Shown here piece by piece: positions 8,224-17,768 of a stretch of 64,000 bases of DNA; positions within the stretch are counted from its first letter, which is position 1, and the number at the start of each line of letters is the position of its first letter. Source of the stretch: Kitasatospora sp. SolWspMP-SS2h (lineage in GTDB: Bacteria; Actinomycetota; Actinomycetes; Streptomycetales; Streptomycetaceae); the NCBI RefSeq assembly GCF_003259315.1, contig NZ_QLLT01000023.1:46745-110744 (forward strand), in the 5' to 3' direction. Both the position numbers and the translations under genes were made by a program. The notes under the pieces are model-generated. The model was not told the DNA's origin, did no database searches, and saw nothing but the letters and a program-made list of their open reading frames with translations.

Positions 8224-11200
8224 GTGTCCAGGAACCTGCCGGAGGAACTCGCCCCCGCGCTGGCGCGGACCGGCCACGCGTGGCCGCAGGCGGACGAGGA
8301 CGGGCTGCGCCGGGCGGCCGGCCTGTGGCGCGAGTTCGGGTCGGACGCGGACGCCCTGGTGGCCCGCGGCACGGCCTCCGCGCAGCGGGTGTCGGGGGAG
8401 AACAAGGGCCGCGCGGTGGACGCCTTCGCCGACCACTGGCGGCAGTTCAGCGGCGGCGGGCGCGGCCAGCTGGACGACGCCGCGGCGGCGGCCGCGCTGG
8501 TGGCCGCCGCGCTGGACAAGGCGGCCGGGGTGGCCGACCAGGTGAAGGCCGACATCATCGCGGTGCTCACCGAGCTGACCGAGAAGATCCGGGCGGCCGA
8601 CGCGGCCGAGGCCAAGGCCAAGGCGGACATCGCGCAGGCCGGCAAGGAGGCCGCCACCGGACTGGGCGGGCTGGTGACCGGCGCGGTCGGCGCGGCCGTC
8701 GGCGCGGTCAAGGAACTGGCCGCCGAGGCCGAGGAGCTGGCCGCGGTCGAGCACGCCAAATCGAGGATCGGCCAGCTGCTGGAGCGGCTCGGCCGGGACA
8801 TGGGCGAGGCCGCCGGGTCACTGGCCAAGGAGCCGCCCCTGGTCGCGCTGGAGCGGATCGCCCGGACCGACGGCCGGGGCCTGCACGGCGAACTGCGCGA
8901 GACCTCGATGGCGGCCCGCTCCGGGAAGGTCGGCGGGGCGCTGGCGCGGGCCGGGGTGGCCCGCTCGGTCGAGGTGGCCGCCGTCGCCGGCCTGCACGCC
9001 GAGGTCAAGGCCGACGGCACGGTGCGCACCGACCGGCACGGCAACCCGGTGCTGGTCGGCGAGGACGGGCAGCGGGTCAAGGGCGTGGACGGCCTGACGG
9101 TCACCCAGGGCCCGGACGGCACCCAGCAGTTGGTCGACGCCAGCGGCACCCCGGTCACCGGCGTGGCGATCGGCGAGGACGGCAAGCCGCTGCTCGGCGG
9201 CAACGGCAAGCCGCTGCTGGTGGGCCTGGGCGGCGCGCTGGTCGGCACCGGCATCACGCTGGCGCTCGGCCTGAACGGCAAGCCCCGACTCGGCGACGAC
9301 GGCCACCCGGTGATGCTGGACGCCGACGGCACCCAGGTCGCCGGCCTGGTCGCCGACCCGGACGGCCACCTGCTGACCGGCCACGACGGCCACCCGGTCA
9401 CCGTGGACGCCGCCGGCCGGGCGGCCGGCCCGGGCGGACAGGTGATCCAGTTCGGCGCGGACGGCCGCCCGCTGGACCTGCTCGGCCCCGACGGGCAGCC
9501 GGTCAGCGTGGTGGACGACCAGCAGCCGGACGGCCCGTTCCAGAACGACCTGCCGCACGCCCACGGCCACGGCGGCCCGGACGGGCACGGCACCTGGGCC
9601 GGCGACGGCACCGGGCCGGGCACGGGCCCGGGCCTCGGGCACGGCGGCCCGCTCGGCCCCGGCCACGGCGGCCTGCTGACCGACCTGACCGGCACCGTCA
9701 CCGACCCGGTGTCGGCGGTGACCCAGAGCGCGCTCGGCGACCCGGGCGGCCACCCGCAGTCCGGCCCGGCCGACAGCGGCGGCTACCGCGGCCACCAGGG
9801 CACCGGCTACCAGGGCACCGGCTACCAGGGCGGCTCGCACAACGTCTCCTACGGCAGCCCCGCGGCGCCCGCCTACAGCGGACCGACCGTCAGCACCCCG
9901 TCCGGCGGTGGCTCGTACGGCGGCGGTGGCGGCTCGTACGGCGGCGGCTCGTACGGGGGCGGCTCGTACGGGGGCGGCGGCCACAGCGTGCCGGACCTGC
10001 CGGTGTCGGTGCACGTCGACTCGGTGGTCGCGCCGCCCGCGCCGAGCGCCCCGCCGGTGGTGAGCGGCGGCGACATCTGGTCGTCCGGCGGCGGCGGTGG
10101 CGGCGGCGGTCACCGCCTCGCCGACCCGGGGCCGTCCTCCGGCGGGTCGGGCCCGTCCGGCGGCTCCTCGTTCCAGCTCGGCCCGGTCGGCGGCGGTACG
10201 GCCGCCCCGGTCGGCGGCGGCATCCCGACGGGCGGGCCGGTGGCGACCGGCCCGGTGGCCGGTGCGGGCCCGATCGGCGGACCGGTCGGCGCGGTGCCCG
10301 GCGGCGCGGCGGCGGTGCCCGGCGCCCCGGGGGCCCCCGGCGCGGCCGGTGTCCCGGGCGCGCCCGCGGCGGGCCCGGTGGGCGGCGCGGTCGGCGCTCC
10401 CGGCCCGGTCGGCGCGGTCGGCACCCCCGGTGCCCCCGGCGCGGCGGGCGGCGGGGCCGCGGTGATCGGCGTCGGCCAGCAGCCGGTCGGCGGACGCCCG
10501 GTGGCCGGCGTCCCGGTGCCGACCGCGGGCGGCGGCGGGATCGGCCAGCACGCGTCCGGCACCCCGGCCCGCGGCTACGAGCCGCTGGTGGACACCCGGC
10601 GCCAGGCCGGTACGGACGAGCAGGGCCTGCCGGTGAACCCCGGACAGGCGTCCGCGGCCTGGCTGGTGATCGCCAACGGCCGCCGCCCCGGCGCCGTCGC
10701 CCCGCGACCGGCCGGCGAGCGCGAGCGGACCCTCGCCGACAGCCGCCCGTACGGCCTGCCCGGCGGGCTCGGCCCGGTCGACCCGGCGCACCAGGCCGAG
10801 GCGGTGCGCCGCACCCCGGTGCCCGCGCCGGACCCGATGGTCGGCGAGTGGACCGAGGTGCTCAACGGCGGCGGCCCCGCCGAGAGCGGGCGCGCCAACA
10901 ACTGCGTGGACGTGTCGCTGTCCGCCGTGGACACCCTCGGCGGCGTCCCGACCTGCGCCGCGCCCCGGCTGCCCGACGGCCCGGCCGGCGAGCGCGGCGG
11001 CCGCGACCGCGCCGAGCTCGAACTCGGCACCCGCTTCCTCGACCTCGGCGACGGCACCGAGGCCCACGGCAAGCTCGGCCGGGCCCTGCTCGCCCACGGC
11101 ACCGGCACCCGGGCGGTGCTGCTCACCGTCGACGCGTTCGGCCGCTCGCACACCTGGAACGCCGTCAACCACAAGGGCGTCCTCAGCTACCTGGACCACC

Positions 11201-11523
11201 AGACCGGCTACGCCGGGCCCACCCCGCTCTACCCGGCCGACCACGGCCTCTGGGCGATCGCGGTGGACGCCGCCGACCGGCCGATCGACCTGACCGCGCC
11301 GCTGCCGGCCACCGTCGCCGTCCCGGAGCACGCCCCGGAGCGCGCCTCCGAGCGGGCCCCGGAGCCGGCCCTGGTCGGCGCGGCCGGTACGGCCGGTACG
11401 GCCGGTACGGAGGACGGTGCCCCCGCCGGGGCCGCTGACGACACCGCCCCCGCCGCGGCGCCCGCCCCGCCGCGCTCCCGGCTCACCATCCACCGCACCA
11501 CCACCGGGAGCACCAGCCGATGA
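8224..11523 (+). CDS. Large WXG-type polymorphic toxin with C-terminal papain-like (Tox-PL) domain
   Basis: The 1,099-residue protein begins with a helical WXG/PPE-like targeting region (about 1-230), followed by repeated DG.P-type short repeats (260-440), a Gly/His/Ser/Tyr-rich linker with GGGSYGGG repeats and a collagen-like Gly-Ala-Pro stretch (540-780). The C-terminal domain has NNCVDVSLSAVD (Cys894), SHTWNAV (His976) and YLDHQTGY (Asp991). This Cys-His-Asp layout is that of papain-fold toxins of the Tox-PL glutamine-deamidase/peptidase class. The next gene overlaps its stop (ATGA) and encodes an immunity-like protein. Export by a type VII-like system is inferred. The GTG start follows GGGGGAG. 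Confidence 0.82.
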   Translation: MSRNLPEELAPALARTGHAWPQADEDGLRRAAGLWREFGSDADALVARGTASAQRVSGENKGRAVDAFADHWRQFSGGGRGQLDDAAAAAALVAAALDKAAGVADQVKADIIAVLTELTEKIRAADAAEAKAKADIAQAGKEAATGLGGLVTGAVGAAVGAVKELAAEAEELAAVEHAKSRIGQLLERLGRDMGEAAGSLAKEPPLVALERIARTDGRGLHGELRETSMAARSGKVGGALARAGVARSVEVAAVAGLHAEVKADGTVRTDRHGNPVLVGEDGQRVKGVDGLTVTQGPDGTQQLVDASGTPVTGVAIGEDGKPLLGGNGKPLLVGLGGALVGTGITLALGLNGKPRLGDDGHPVMLDADGTQVAGLVADPDGHLLTGHDGHPVTVDAAGRAAGPGGQVIQFGADGRPLDLLGPDGQPVSVVDDQQPDGPFQNDLPHAHGHGGPDGHGTWAGDGTGPGTGPGLGHGGPLGPGHGGLLTDLTGTVTDPVSAVTQSALGDPGGHPQSGPADSGGYRGHQGTGYQGTGYQGGSHNVSYGSPAAPAYSGPTVSTPSGGGSYGGGGGSYGGGSYGGGSYGGGGHSVPDLPVSVHVDSVVAPPAPSAPPVVSGGDIWSSGGGGGGGGHRLADPGPSSGGSGPSGGSSFQLGPVGGGTAAPVGGGIPTGGPVATGPVAGAGPIGGPVGAVPGGAAAVPGAPGAPGAAGVPGAPAAGPVGGAVGAPGPVGAVGTPGAPGAAGGGAAVIGVGQQPVGGRPVAGVPVPTAGGGGIGQHASGTPARGYEPLVDTRRQAGTDEQGLPVNPGQASAAWLVIANGRRPGAVAPRPAGERERTLADSRPYGLPGGLGPVDPAHQAEAVRRTPVPAPDPMVGEWTEVLNGGGPAESGRANNCVDVSLSAVDTLGGVPTCAAPRLPDGPAGERGGRDRAELELGTRFLDLGDGTEAHGKLGRALLAHGTGTRAVLLTVDAFGRSHTWNAVNHKGVLSYLDHQTGYAGPTPLYPADHGLWAIAVDAADRPIDLTAPLPATVAVPEHAPERASERAPEPALVGAAGTAGTAGTEDGAPAGAADDTAPAAAPAPPRSRLTIHRTTTGSTSR

Positions 11524-12797
11524 TCACCCGCGAGCAGGCCCTCGCCACCGCCCACCGCTGGGTCAACGGCGACCTCCCGCAGGAGGGTTCACGGCCTGTC
11601 AGGTGCCACGAGTTCGACCTCGGCTGGGTGCTCTGGCCCGAGCCCGCGCCGGTCCTCACCGACCCGCTGACCGGCGCCCGCCGGGCCCCCGAGGAGATCG
11701 GCGCGGCCTGCGCCGTGGTCGACCGGGTCACCGGCGAACTCGTGGTCTACCCGTCCGTCCCGGTGCCGGTGGTCGAGCAGCTGCACCGCGACCGCCTCGG
11801 CGCCGGCAGCCACCGCCCGGCGCTGCCGCCGGTCACCGGCCCGGGCACCCGGGCCACCCTGACCTACCGGGACGACCGGGACGAGCTGCGCTCGCTGACC
11901 GTCCACTCCGCGCACGGCCGCCCGCACCCCGCGCTGCGGGCCCGCCGCCAGCTCGCCGAGCAGGGCGTCCCGGCCGAGAACCTGGTCGCGCTCCGCACCG
12001 ACCTGCGCCTGTCGATGCTCCCCGGCGGCTACTTCGAGCAGGCCGTCGCCGAGCAGCTTCCGGGCGTCCGGCTGGAGTTCGAGCAGCCGTACGGGCCGCG
12101 CCACGACCACCGGGCGGTGGCCGTGCGGGCCCTGGTGGCCCGGGCCCGCAGCGGCTACAACCGGGTGCCGTTCCCGCCCGCGGTGCCGCCCGCCCAGCCC
12201 GAGGACGAGACCGGCCTGGGCAAGCGGCTGGCCGCCCTGTTCGGCGAGGACGGCACCCGCCGCTTCGAGCAGGCCGAGGTGCTCGCCGCCGACCTGCCCG
12301 AGGCCGTCGGCCGCCCGCTGCGGCGCACCGGACTGCCGCGCGAGGTCCCCGGCTTCTTCACCCTGCACCTGCCGGAGGCCGACGGCATCGCCGGGCCGGC
12401 CGCCCCGCCGCTGCCCGACCTCGCCGAGCTGCTGGCCGCGCGCGGCCGGGGCCGCCGGGCCACCGCCGCCGCCCGGGCCGCGCTGCTCGGCCAGCGGGTG
12501 ATCGGCACCGACGGCTGGGCGCTGCTCACCGTCGACACCGCCCAGGGACGGGTCCGCGCCGTCGACCCGGACACCTGCGAGGCCCGCTACTGCAACGCCG
12601 ACCTGACCGCCTTCACCCGCTGCCTGGCACTGCTCGCCGAACGCCGCCCCCGGCTGCTCGACCTGCCCCCCGAGCAGGCCGGCCCGGCCGTCGCCGAGCT
12701 CCAGTGGGCGCTGGCCGCCCTGGACCGCACCGCGCTGAGCGACCCGGAGAACTGGTGGGCGGTCATCGTCGAGCAGCTCTGGGACGGGATGCTGTGA
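11520..12797 (+). CDS. Multidomain immunity-like protein: YrhB-like, degenerate deaminase-like, SUKH-4-like
   Basis: The gene overlaps the toxin stop codon (ATGA), so the two are translationally coupled. Its 425 residues appear to hold three parts. An N-terminal YrhB/Imm35-like unit has FDLGWVLWPEP and VVDRVTGELVVYPS. A middle region (about 110-220) has the layout of actinobacterial nucleotide-deaminase domains. The C-terminal part (about 230-425) resembles SUKH-4 (FEQAEVLAADLPEAV, PGFFTLHLPE, YCNADLTAFTRCLALL). In the middle part the usual Cys-containing zinc motif before LPGGY is replaced by RLSMLPGGYFE, so it should not be catalytic. The likely role is neutralising the upstream toxin; domain assignments are from memory of family patterns. 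Confidence 0.72.
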   Translation: MITREQALATAHRWVNGDLPQEGSRPVRCHEFDLGWVLWPEPAPVLTDPLTGARRAPEEIGAACAVVDRVTGELVVYPSVPVPVVEQLHRDRLGAGSHRPALPPVTGPGTRATLTYRDDRDELRSLTVHSAHGRPHPALRARRQLAEQGVPAENLVALRTDLRLSMLPGGYFEQAVAEQLPGVRLEFEQPYGPRHDHRAVAVRALVARARSGYNRVPFPPAVPPAQPEDETGLGKRLAALFGEDGTRRFEQAEVLAADLPEAVGRPLRRTGLPREVPGFFTLHLPEADGIAGPAAPPLPDLAELLAARGRGRRATAAARAALLGQRVIGTDGWALLTVDTAQGRVRAVDPDTCEARYCNADLTAFTRCLALLAERRPRLLDLPPEQAGPAVAELQWALAALDRTALSDPENWWAVIVEQLWDGML

Positions 12798-12858
12798 CCC
12801 CTCCGCCGTCCCCCGCGGTATCCCTGGCGGTCACCGGTCTGGGCTAGGTTGGGCGGTC

Positions 12859-13812
12859 ATGCGACTCGGTGTGCTCGACGTAGGCTCCAACACCGTCCAC
12901 TTCCTCGTGGTGGACGCCCACCCCGGCGCGGCCCCGCTGCCCGCCTACTCCCACAAGGCCGAACTCCGCCTCGCCGAGCTGCTGGAGGAGGACGGGGCGA
13001 TCAGCGGGACGGGGGTCGAGCGCCTGGTCTCCATGGTCGCCTCCTCGCTGCGGGTGGCCGAGGACAAGGGCGTGGTCGACCTGCTGCCGTTCGCCACCTC
13101 GGCGGTGCGGGAGGCCGCCAACGGCGAGGAGGTGCTGCGCCGGGTCGAGGACGAGACCGGCGTCGCGCTCAACGTGCTCTCCGGACAGGACGAGGCCCGG
13201 CTGACCTTCCTCGCCGTCCGCCGCTGGTTCGGCTGGTCCTCCGGCCGGCTGCTCAACCTGGACATCGGCGGCGGCTCGCTGGAGATCGCCTGCGGCATCG
13301 ACGAGCAGCCCGCCGTCGCCACCTCCCTGCCGCTCGGCGCCGGCCGCCTCACCTCCCGGCTGCCCGGCGAGGTCGCCGACCCGGGCGACCTGCGCGAACT
13401 GCGGCGGCACATCCGGGCCGAGATCGCCGGCGCGGTCGGCGGCATCGCCCGGCTCGGGCCGCCCGACCACGCGGTGGCCACCTCCAAGACCTTCAAGCAG
13501 CTCGCCCGGATGACCGGCGCCGCCCCCGAGGGCGCGGGCGTCCGGGTCCCCCGCCGGCTCACCCGCGCGGGCCTCTCCGCCTGGCTGCCCCGGCTCGCCG
13601 CGATGACGCCCGCCGAGCGGGCCCAGATCCCCGGCGTCTCGGCCGGCCGGGCCCGCCAGCTGCTGGCCGGCGCGCTGGTCGCCGACGCGGCGATGGACCT
13701 CTTCGGCCTGGAGGAGCTGGACATCTGCCCGTGGGCCCTGCGCGAGGGCATCATCCTGCGGCGGCTGGACACGATGGACGGACCCGAGCCCCGGACCGCC
13801 GTCGGGGCCTGA
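12859..13812 (+). CDS. Ppx/GppA-family phosphatase
   Basis: The 317-residue protein starts MRLGVLDVGSNTVHFLVVDA, the phosphate-1 loop of the ASKHA fold, and has LDIGGGSLEIA as the second nucleotide-binding element. This is the short actinobacterial form of exopolyphosphatase/guanosine pentaphosphatase, which acts on polyphosphate or pppGpp. There is no clear ribosome-binding site. TAGGTT at 12845-12850 lies 8 bases before the ATG, pointing to a leaderless transcript. It precedes an epimerase-like gene on the same strand, an order often seen near ilvD or proC in streptomycetes. Confidence 0.88.
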   Translation: MRLGVLDVGSNTVHFLVVDAHPGAAPLPAYSHKAELRLAELLEEDGAISGTGVERLVSMVASSLRVAEDKGVVDLLPFATSAVREAANGEEVLRRVEDETGVALNVLSGQDEARLTFLAVRRWFGWSSGRLLNLDIGGGSLEIACGIDEQPAVATSLPLGAGRLTSRLPGEVADPGDLRELRRHIRAEIAGAVGGIARLGPPDHAVATSKTFKQLARMTGAAPEGAGVRVPRRLTRAGLSAWLPRLAAMTPAERAQIPGVSAGRARQLLAGALVADAAMDLFGLEELDICPWALREGIILRRLDTMDGPEPRTAVGA

Positions 13813-13980
13813 CCGGACAGCGCGGGCCCCCGCGCGGCGGCGCGGTCCGCCGCCCTGCGCCGCGAGCCTGCGCGCGGGCCCGGCCGGCCGCGCGGTTCCC
13901 CGCGTCCCCGTCCGCGCTCCCAGCAGGGCGGTTCTCCCCGAGCCCCTGGTTTTCCCGGGGCGTGACCTAGTCTGGTCTGC

Positions 13981-14907
13981 GTGGTGGATGCAACGGGCGG
14001 TCGGAGCACGAGGCGCGGCCCGCTGCCGTCCAAGGCGGCCCGGGCCGCCCGGGCGGCGCGGCGCAAGCTGGACCGGCCGGTGCTGCCGGCCCCGCACCCG
14101 GCGCTGCACGTGCCCGACACGAAGGTCGCGCTGTCGACCGCGTCGGTGTACCCGTCGACCACCGGGACGGCCTTCGAGCTGGCCGCCCGGCTGGGGTACG
14201 ACGGCGTCGAGGTGATGGTCTGGAACGACCCGGTGAGCCAGGACGTGGAGGCGCTGCGGCGGCTCTCCGACCGGCACGGGGTGCCGGTCCTCGCGGTGCA
14301 CGCGCCGTGCCTGCTGATCACCCAGCGGGTGTGGAGCACCGACCCGTGGACCAAGCTGGTGCGGGCCCGGAAGGCGGCCGAGCGGCTGGGCGCGGACACC
14401 GTGGTGGTGCACCCGCCGTTCCGCTGGCAGCGGCAGTACGCCAAGGACTTCGTGGCCGGGATCGGCCGGATGGCGGGCGAGACCGACGTCCGGTTCGCGG
14501 TGGAGAACATGTACCCGTGGCGCTACCGGGACCGCGAGGTGCTGGCGTACGCGCCGGGCTGGGATGTCACGGACGAGGAGTACCGGCACTTCACCGTCGA
14601 CCTCTCGCACGCCGCGACCTCCCGCACCGACGCCCTCGAACTGGTCGACCGGATGGGCGACCGGCTGGCCCACGTGCACCTGGCGGACGGCTCGGGCTCC
14701 GGCAAGGACGAGCACCTGATCCCCGGACGCGGCAAGCAGCCCTGCGCGGAGCTGCTGGAGCGCCTGGCCCGCACCGGCTTCGACGGCCACGTGGTGCTGG
14801 AGGTCAACACCCGCAAGGCGGGCGGCCCCGCCGAGCGGGAGGCCGACCTGGCCGAGGCGCTGGCCTTCACCCGGCTGCACCTGGCGACGGCCCGGCCGGC
14901 CGACTGA
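13981..14907 (+). CDS. Sugar phosphate isomerase/epimerase-like TIM-barrel protein
   Basis: The xylose isomerase-like TIM barrel (AP endonuclease 2 superfamily) is shown by LGYDGVEVMVWNDP, VLAVHAPCLL, GADTVVVHPPFRW, FAVENMYPW, FTVDLSHAATS, LAHVHLADGSGSGKDEHLIPGRG and HVVLEVNTR. The conserved His, Glu and Asp residues fit a metal-dependent isomerase or epimerase, but no substrate can be given. There is a basic N-terminal extension of about 45 residues. The GTG start lies 7 bases after TAGTCT (13968-13973), again suggesting a leaderless message. Confidence 0.85.
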   Translation: MVDATGGRSTRRGPLPSKAARAARAARRKLDRPVLPAPHPALHVPDTKVALSTASVYPSTTGTAFELAARLGYDGVEVMVWNDPVSQDVEALRRLSDRHGVPVLAVHAPCLLITQRVWSTDPWTKLVRARKAAERLGADTVVVHPPFRWQRQYAKDFVAGIGRMAGETDVRFAVENMYPWRYRDREVLAYAPGWDVTDEEYRHFTVDLSHAATSRTDALELVDRMGDRLAHVHLADGSGSGKDEHLIPGRGKQPCAELLERLARTGFDGHVVLEVNTRKAGGPAEREADLAEALAFTRLHLATARPAD

Positions 14908-14968
14908 CCCCTTCGCCGTCGGCGAACCCCCGCCGCCGCGCGGTGCGTTCGCGCCTAGAGTCGGACCC

Positions 14969-15748
14969 GTGACGGAACAGGGGAACCCGCCGGTGTACGA
15001 CACCGCGGCGCACGCCAACTCCTTCGGCCCGGTGGCCGCCCAGTACCAGGCCGCCCGGCCGTCCTACCCGGACGCGCTCTTCGACGCGCTGGAGCGGCTG
15101 GCCGGCCGCCCGCTGGCCGGGGCCGAGGTGCTGGACGTCGGCGCGGGCACCGGCATCGCCACCCGGCTGCTGGCCGGACGCGGCGCCCGGGTGGTCGCGG
15201 TCGAGCCGAGCGAGGGGATGGCCGCGGTGCTGCGCGAGCTGAGCCCGGACGTCCCGGTGGTGAAGGCGGTGGGTGACGAACTCCCGTTCCACGACGCCTC
15301 GGTGGACCTGGTGACGTACGCCCAGGCGTTCCACTGGACCGACCCGGCGCGCTCGGTCCCGGAGGCGCTGCGGGTGCTGCGCCCGGGCGGGTCGCTGGCG
15401 GTGTGGTGGAACGTCAAGGACGTCGGGGTGCCCTGGCTGGCGGCCCAGCAGGAGCGGCTGGCGGCGGCCCTGCCCACGTACGACCACCACAGCGGGGTGG
15501 ACGCCAGGCCGGAGAAGTTGACGGGACCGGGCCTGGAGGTGCGCTCCGCCCGGCTGCGCTGGGAGCGGACCGTCCCGGTGGAGCAGGTGATCGACGACCT
15601 GACCTCCCGCTCGTACTTCGCGGTGCTGGAGCCGGAGCGGCGCGCCCCGGTGCTGGCCGCCGAGCGGGCGGCGCTGCTCGCCGAGTTCCCGGACGGGCAG
15701 GTCACCGAGCCGTACCGGTTGGACGCCTTCGTGCTGTCGAAGCCGTAG
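14969..15748 (+). CDS. Class I SAM-dependent methyltransferase
   Basis: The 259-residue cytoplasmic methyltransferase has motif I VLDVGAGTGIATRLLAGRG, motif II VVAVEPSEGM and the downstream segments VTYAQAFHWTDP and LRVLRPGGSLAVWWN, as in the UbiE/COQ5-like Methyltransf_11 group. The substrate is unknown. TAGAGT lies 7 bases before the GTG, so the gene is probably leaderless. It stands between an epimerase-like gene and ilvD, all on the plus strand. Confidence 0.85.
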   Translation: MTEQGNPPVYDTAAHANSFGPVAAQYQAARPSYPDALFDALERLAGRPLAGAEVLDVGAGTGIATRLLAGRGARVVAVEPSEGMAAVLRELSPDVPVVKAVGDELPFHDASVDLVTYAQAFHWTDPARSVPEALRVLRPGGSLAVWWNVKDVGVPWLAAQQERLAAALPTYDHHSGVDARPEKLTGPGLEVRSARLRWERTVPVEQVIDDLTSRSYFAVLEPERRAPVLAAERAALLAEFPDGQVTEPYRLDAFVLSKP

Positions 15749-15876
15749 CGTCCGGGGCCGCGGGGCGGCCCGCGCCGACCGCCCGCACTGACCGCATCGC
15801 GGACACCGGGTCCGGGGACGGCCGTCGCGGGCGTAGGCTCGACAGCCCCCGAGAGTCTCCTGAAGGAGCGGCAACG

Positions 15877-17721
15877 ATGCCCCAGCTGAGGTCCAACACG
15901 GTCACCCAGGGTCGCAACATGGCGGGCGCGCGCGCCCTTCTGCGCGCCGCGGGCGTAGCCCGCGAGGACTTCGGCAAGCCGATCATCGCGGTCGCCAACT
16001 CCTTCACCGAGTTCGTCCCGGGCCACACCCACCTCCAGCCGGTCGGCCGGATCGTCTCCGAGGCGATCAAGCAGGCGGGCGGCATCCCGCGCGAGTTCAA
16101 CACCATCGCGGTGGACGACGGCATCGCGATGGGCCACGACGGCATGCTGTACTCGCTGCCCTCGCGCGACCTGATCGCCGACTCGGTGGAGTACATGGTC
16201 AACGCGCACTGCGCCGACGCGCTGATCTGCATCTCCAACTGCGACAAGATCACCCCCGGCATGCTGATGGCCGCGCTGCGCCTGAACATCCCCACCGTCT
16301 TCGTCTCCGGCGGCCCGATGGAGGCCGGCAAGGCCACCCTGGTCGACGGCACGGTGCGCAAGCTGGACCTGGTGGACGCGATCTCCCAGGCGGTGAACGA
16401 GAACGTCTCCGACGCGGACATCTCGATCATCGAGGAGAACGCCTGTCCGACCTGCGGCTCCTGCTCGGGCATGTTCACCGCCAACTCGATGAACTGCCTC
16501 ACCGAGGCGATCGGCCTCTCGCTGCCCGGCAACGGCTCGCTGCTGGCCACCCACACCGGCCGCCGCGCCCTGTACGAGCAGGCCGGCCGCACGGTCGTGG
16601 AGATCACCGAACGCTACTACGGCGGCGACGACGAGTCCGTCCTGCCGCGCAACGTCGCCACCCGCGCCGCGTTCGAGAACGCCATGGCGCTGGACATCGC
16701 GATGGGCGGCTCCACCAACACCATCCTGCACCTGCTGGCCGCCGCCCAGGAGGCCGAGGTCGACTTCGACATGCGGGTCATCGACAGCATCTCCCGCAAG
16801 GTGCCCTGCCTGTCCAAGGTCGCCCCCAACGGCTCCTACTACATGGAGGACGTGCACCGCGCGGGCGGCATCCCCGCCATCCTGGGCGAGCTCTACCGCG
16901 GCGGCCTGCTGCACGAGGACGTCCACACCGTGCACTCCGACTCGCTCGCCGAGTGGATGAAGACCTGGGACGTGCGCGGCGGCTCGGCCTCCGCCGAGGC
17001 CGTCGACCTCTGGTACGCCGCCCCCGGCTGCGTCCGCTCCGCCGAGGCGTTCAGCCAGTCCGAGCGCTGGGACACCCTGGACACCGACGACGCGGGCGGC
17101 TGCATCCGCAGCGTCGAGCACGCCTACTCGGTCGAGGGCGGCCTCGCCGTCCTGTACGGCAACATCGCCGAGGACGGCTGCGTGGTGAAGACCGCCGGCG
17201 TGGACGAGTCGATCTGGCGCTTCCAGGGCAAGGCCGTGGTCTGCGAGTCCCAGGACGAGGCGGTCGAGAAGATCCTGACCAAGCAGGTCACCGAGGGCGA
17301 CGTGGTGGTCATCCGCTACGAGGGCCCCAAGGGCGGCCCCGGCATGCAGGAGATGCTCTACCCCACCTCCTTCCTCAAGGGCCGCGGCCTGGGCAAGGCC
17401 TGCGCCCTGATCACCGACGGCCGGTTCTCCGGCGGCACCTCCGGCCTGTCCATCGGCCACGTCTCCCCGGAGGCGGCCTCCGGCGGCGCCATCGCCCTGG
17501 TCGAGGACGGCGACCCGATCACCATCGACATCCCGGCCCGCACCATCAACCTCGACGTCTCCTTCGAGGAGCTGCACGAGCGCCGCCTCAAGCTGGAGTC
17601 CGAGGGCGGCTACCGCCCGAAGAACCGCGACCGGAAGGTCTCCGCCGCGCTCCGGGCGTACGCCGCGATGGCCACCTCCGCCGACAAGGGCGCCGTCCGG
17701 GACGTCTCCAAGCTCGGCTGA
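15877..17721 (+). CDS. ilvD: Dihydroxy-acid dehydratase
   Basis: IlvD dehydrates 2,3-dihydroxy acids to 2-keto acids, the third step of valine and isoleucine synthesis. The iron-sulfur ligands lie in SNCDKITPGML and CPTCGSCSGMFTANSMNCL. Further family signatures are AVDDGIAMGHDGM, MGGSTNTILHLLA, GPKGGPGM and GRFSGGTSGLSIGH. The 614 residues match the long proteobacterial-type form. AAGGAG precedes the ATG. The gene stands alone rather than with other ilv genes. Confidence 0.97.
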   Translation: MPQLRSNTVTQGRNMAGARALLRAAGVAREDFGKPIIAVANSFTEFVPGHTHLQPVGRIVSEAIKQAGGIPREFNTIAVDDGIAMGHDGMLYSLPSRDLIADSVEYMVNAHCADALICISNCDKITPGMLMAALRLNIPTVFVSGGPMEAGKATLVDGTVRKLDLVDAISQAVNENVSDADISIIEENACPTCGSCSGMFTANSMNCLTEAIGLSLPGNGSLLATHTGRRALYEQAGRTVVEITERYYGGDDESVLPRNVATRAAFENAMALDIAMGGSTNTILHLLAAAQEAEVDFDMRVIDSISRKVPCLSKVAPNGSYYMEDVHRAGGIPAILGELYRGGLLHEDVHTVHSDSLAEWMKTWDVRGGSASAEAVDLWYAAPGCVRSAEAFSQSERWDTLDTDDAGGCIRSVEHAYSVEGGLAVLYGNIAEDGCVVKTAGVDESIWRFQGKAVVCESQDEAVEKILTKQVTEGDVVVIRYEGPKGGPGMQEMLYPTSFLKGRGLGKACALITDGRFSGGTSGLSIGHVSPEAASGGAIALVEDGDPITIDIPARTINLDVSFEELHERRLKLESEGGYRPKNRDRKVSAALRAYAAMATSADKGAVRDVSKLG

Positions 17722-17768
17722 GGCGCGTTGCCCCGGGGGCGGGCCCCGCTCGTGGTGATAATCGGACC

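Noticed and set aside
8166..11493. Long minus-strand open frames opposite the large toxin gene
   Set aside because: They are shadows caused by extreme GC at third positions; their residues are Pro/Arg/Ser-rich and match no family, while the plus-strand product has clear domains.
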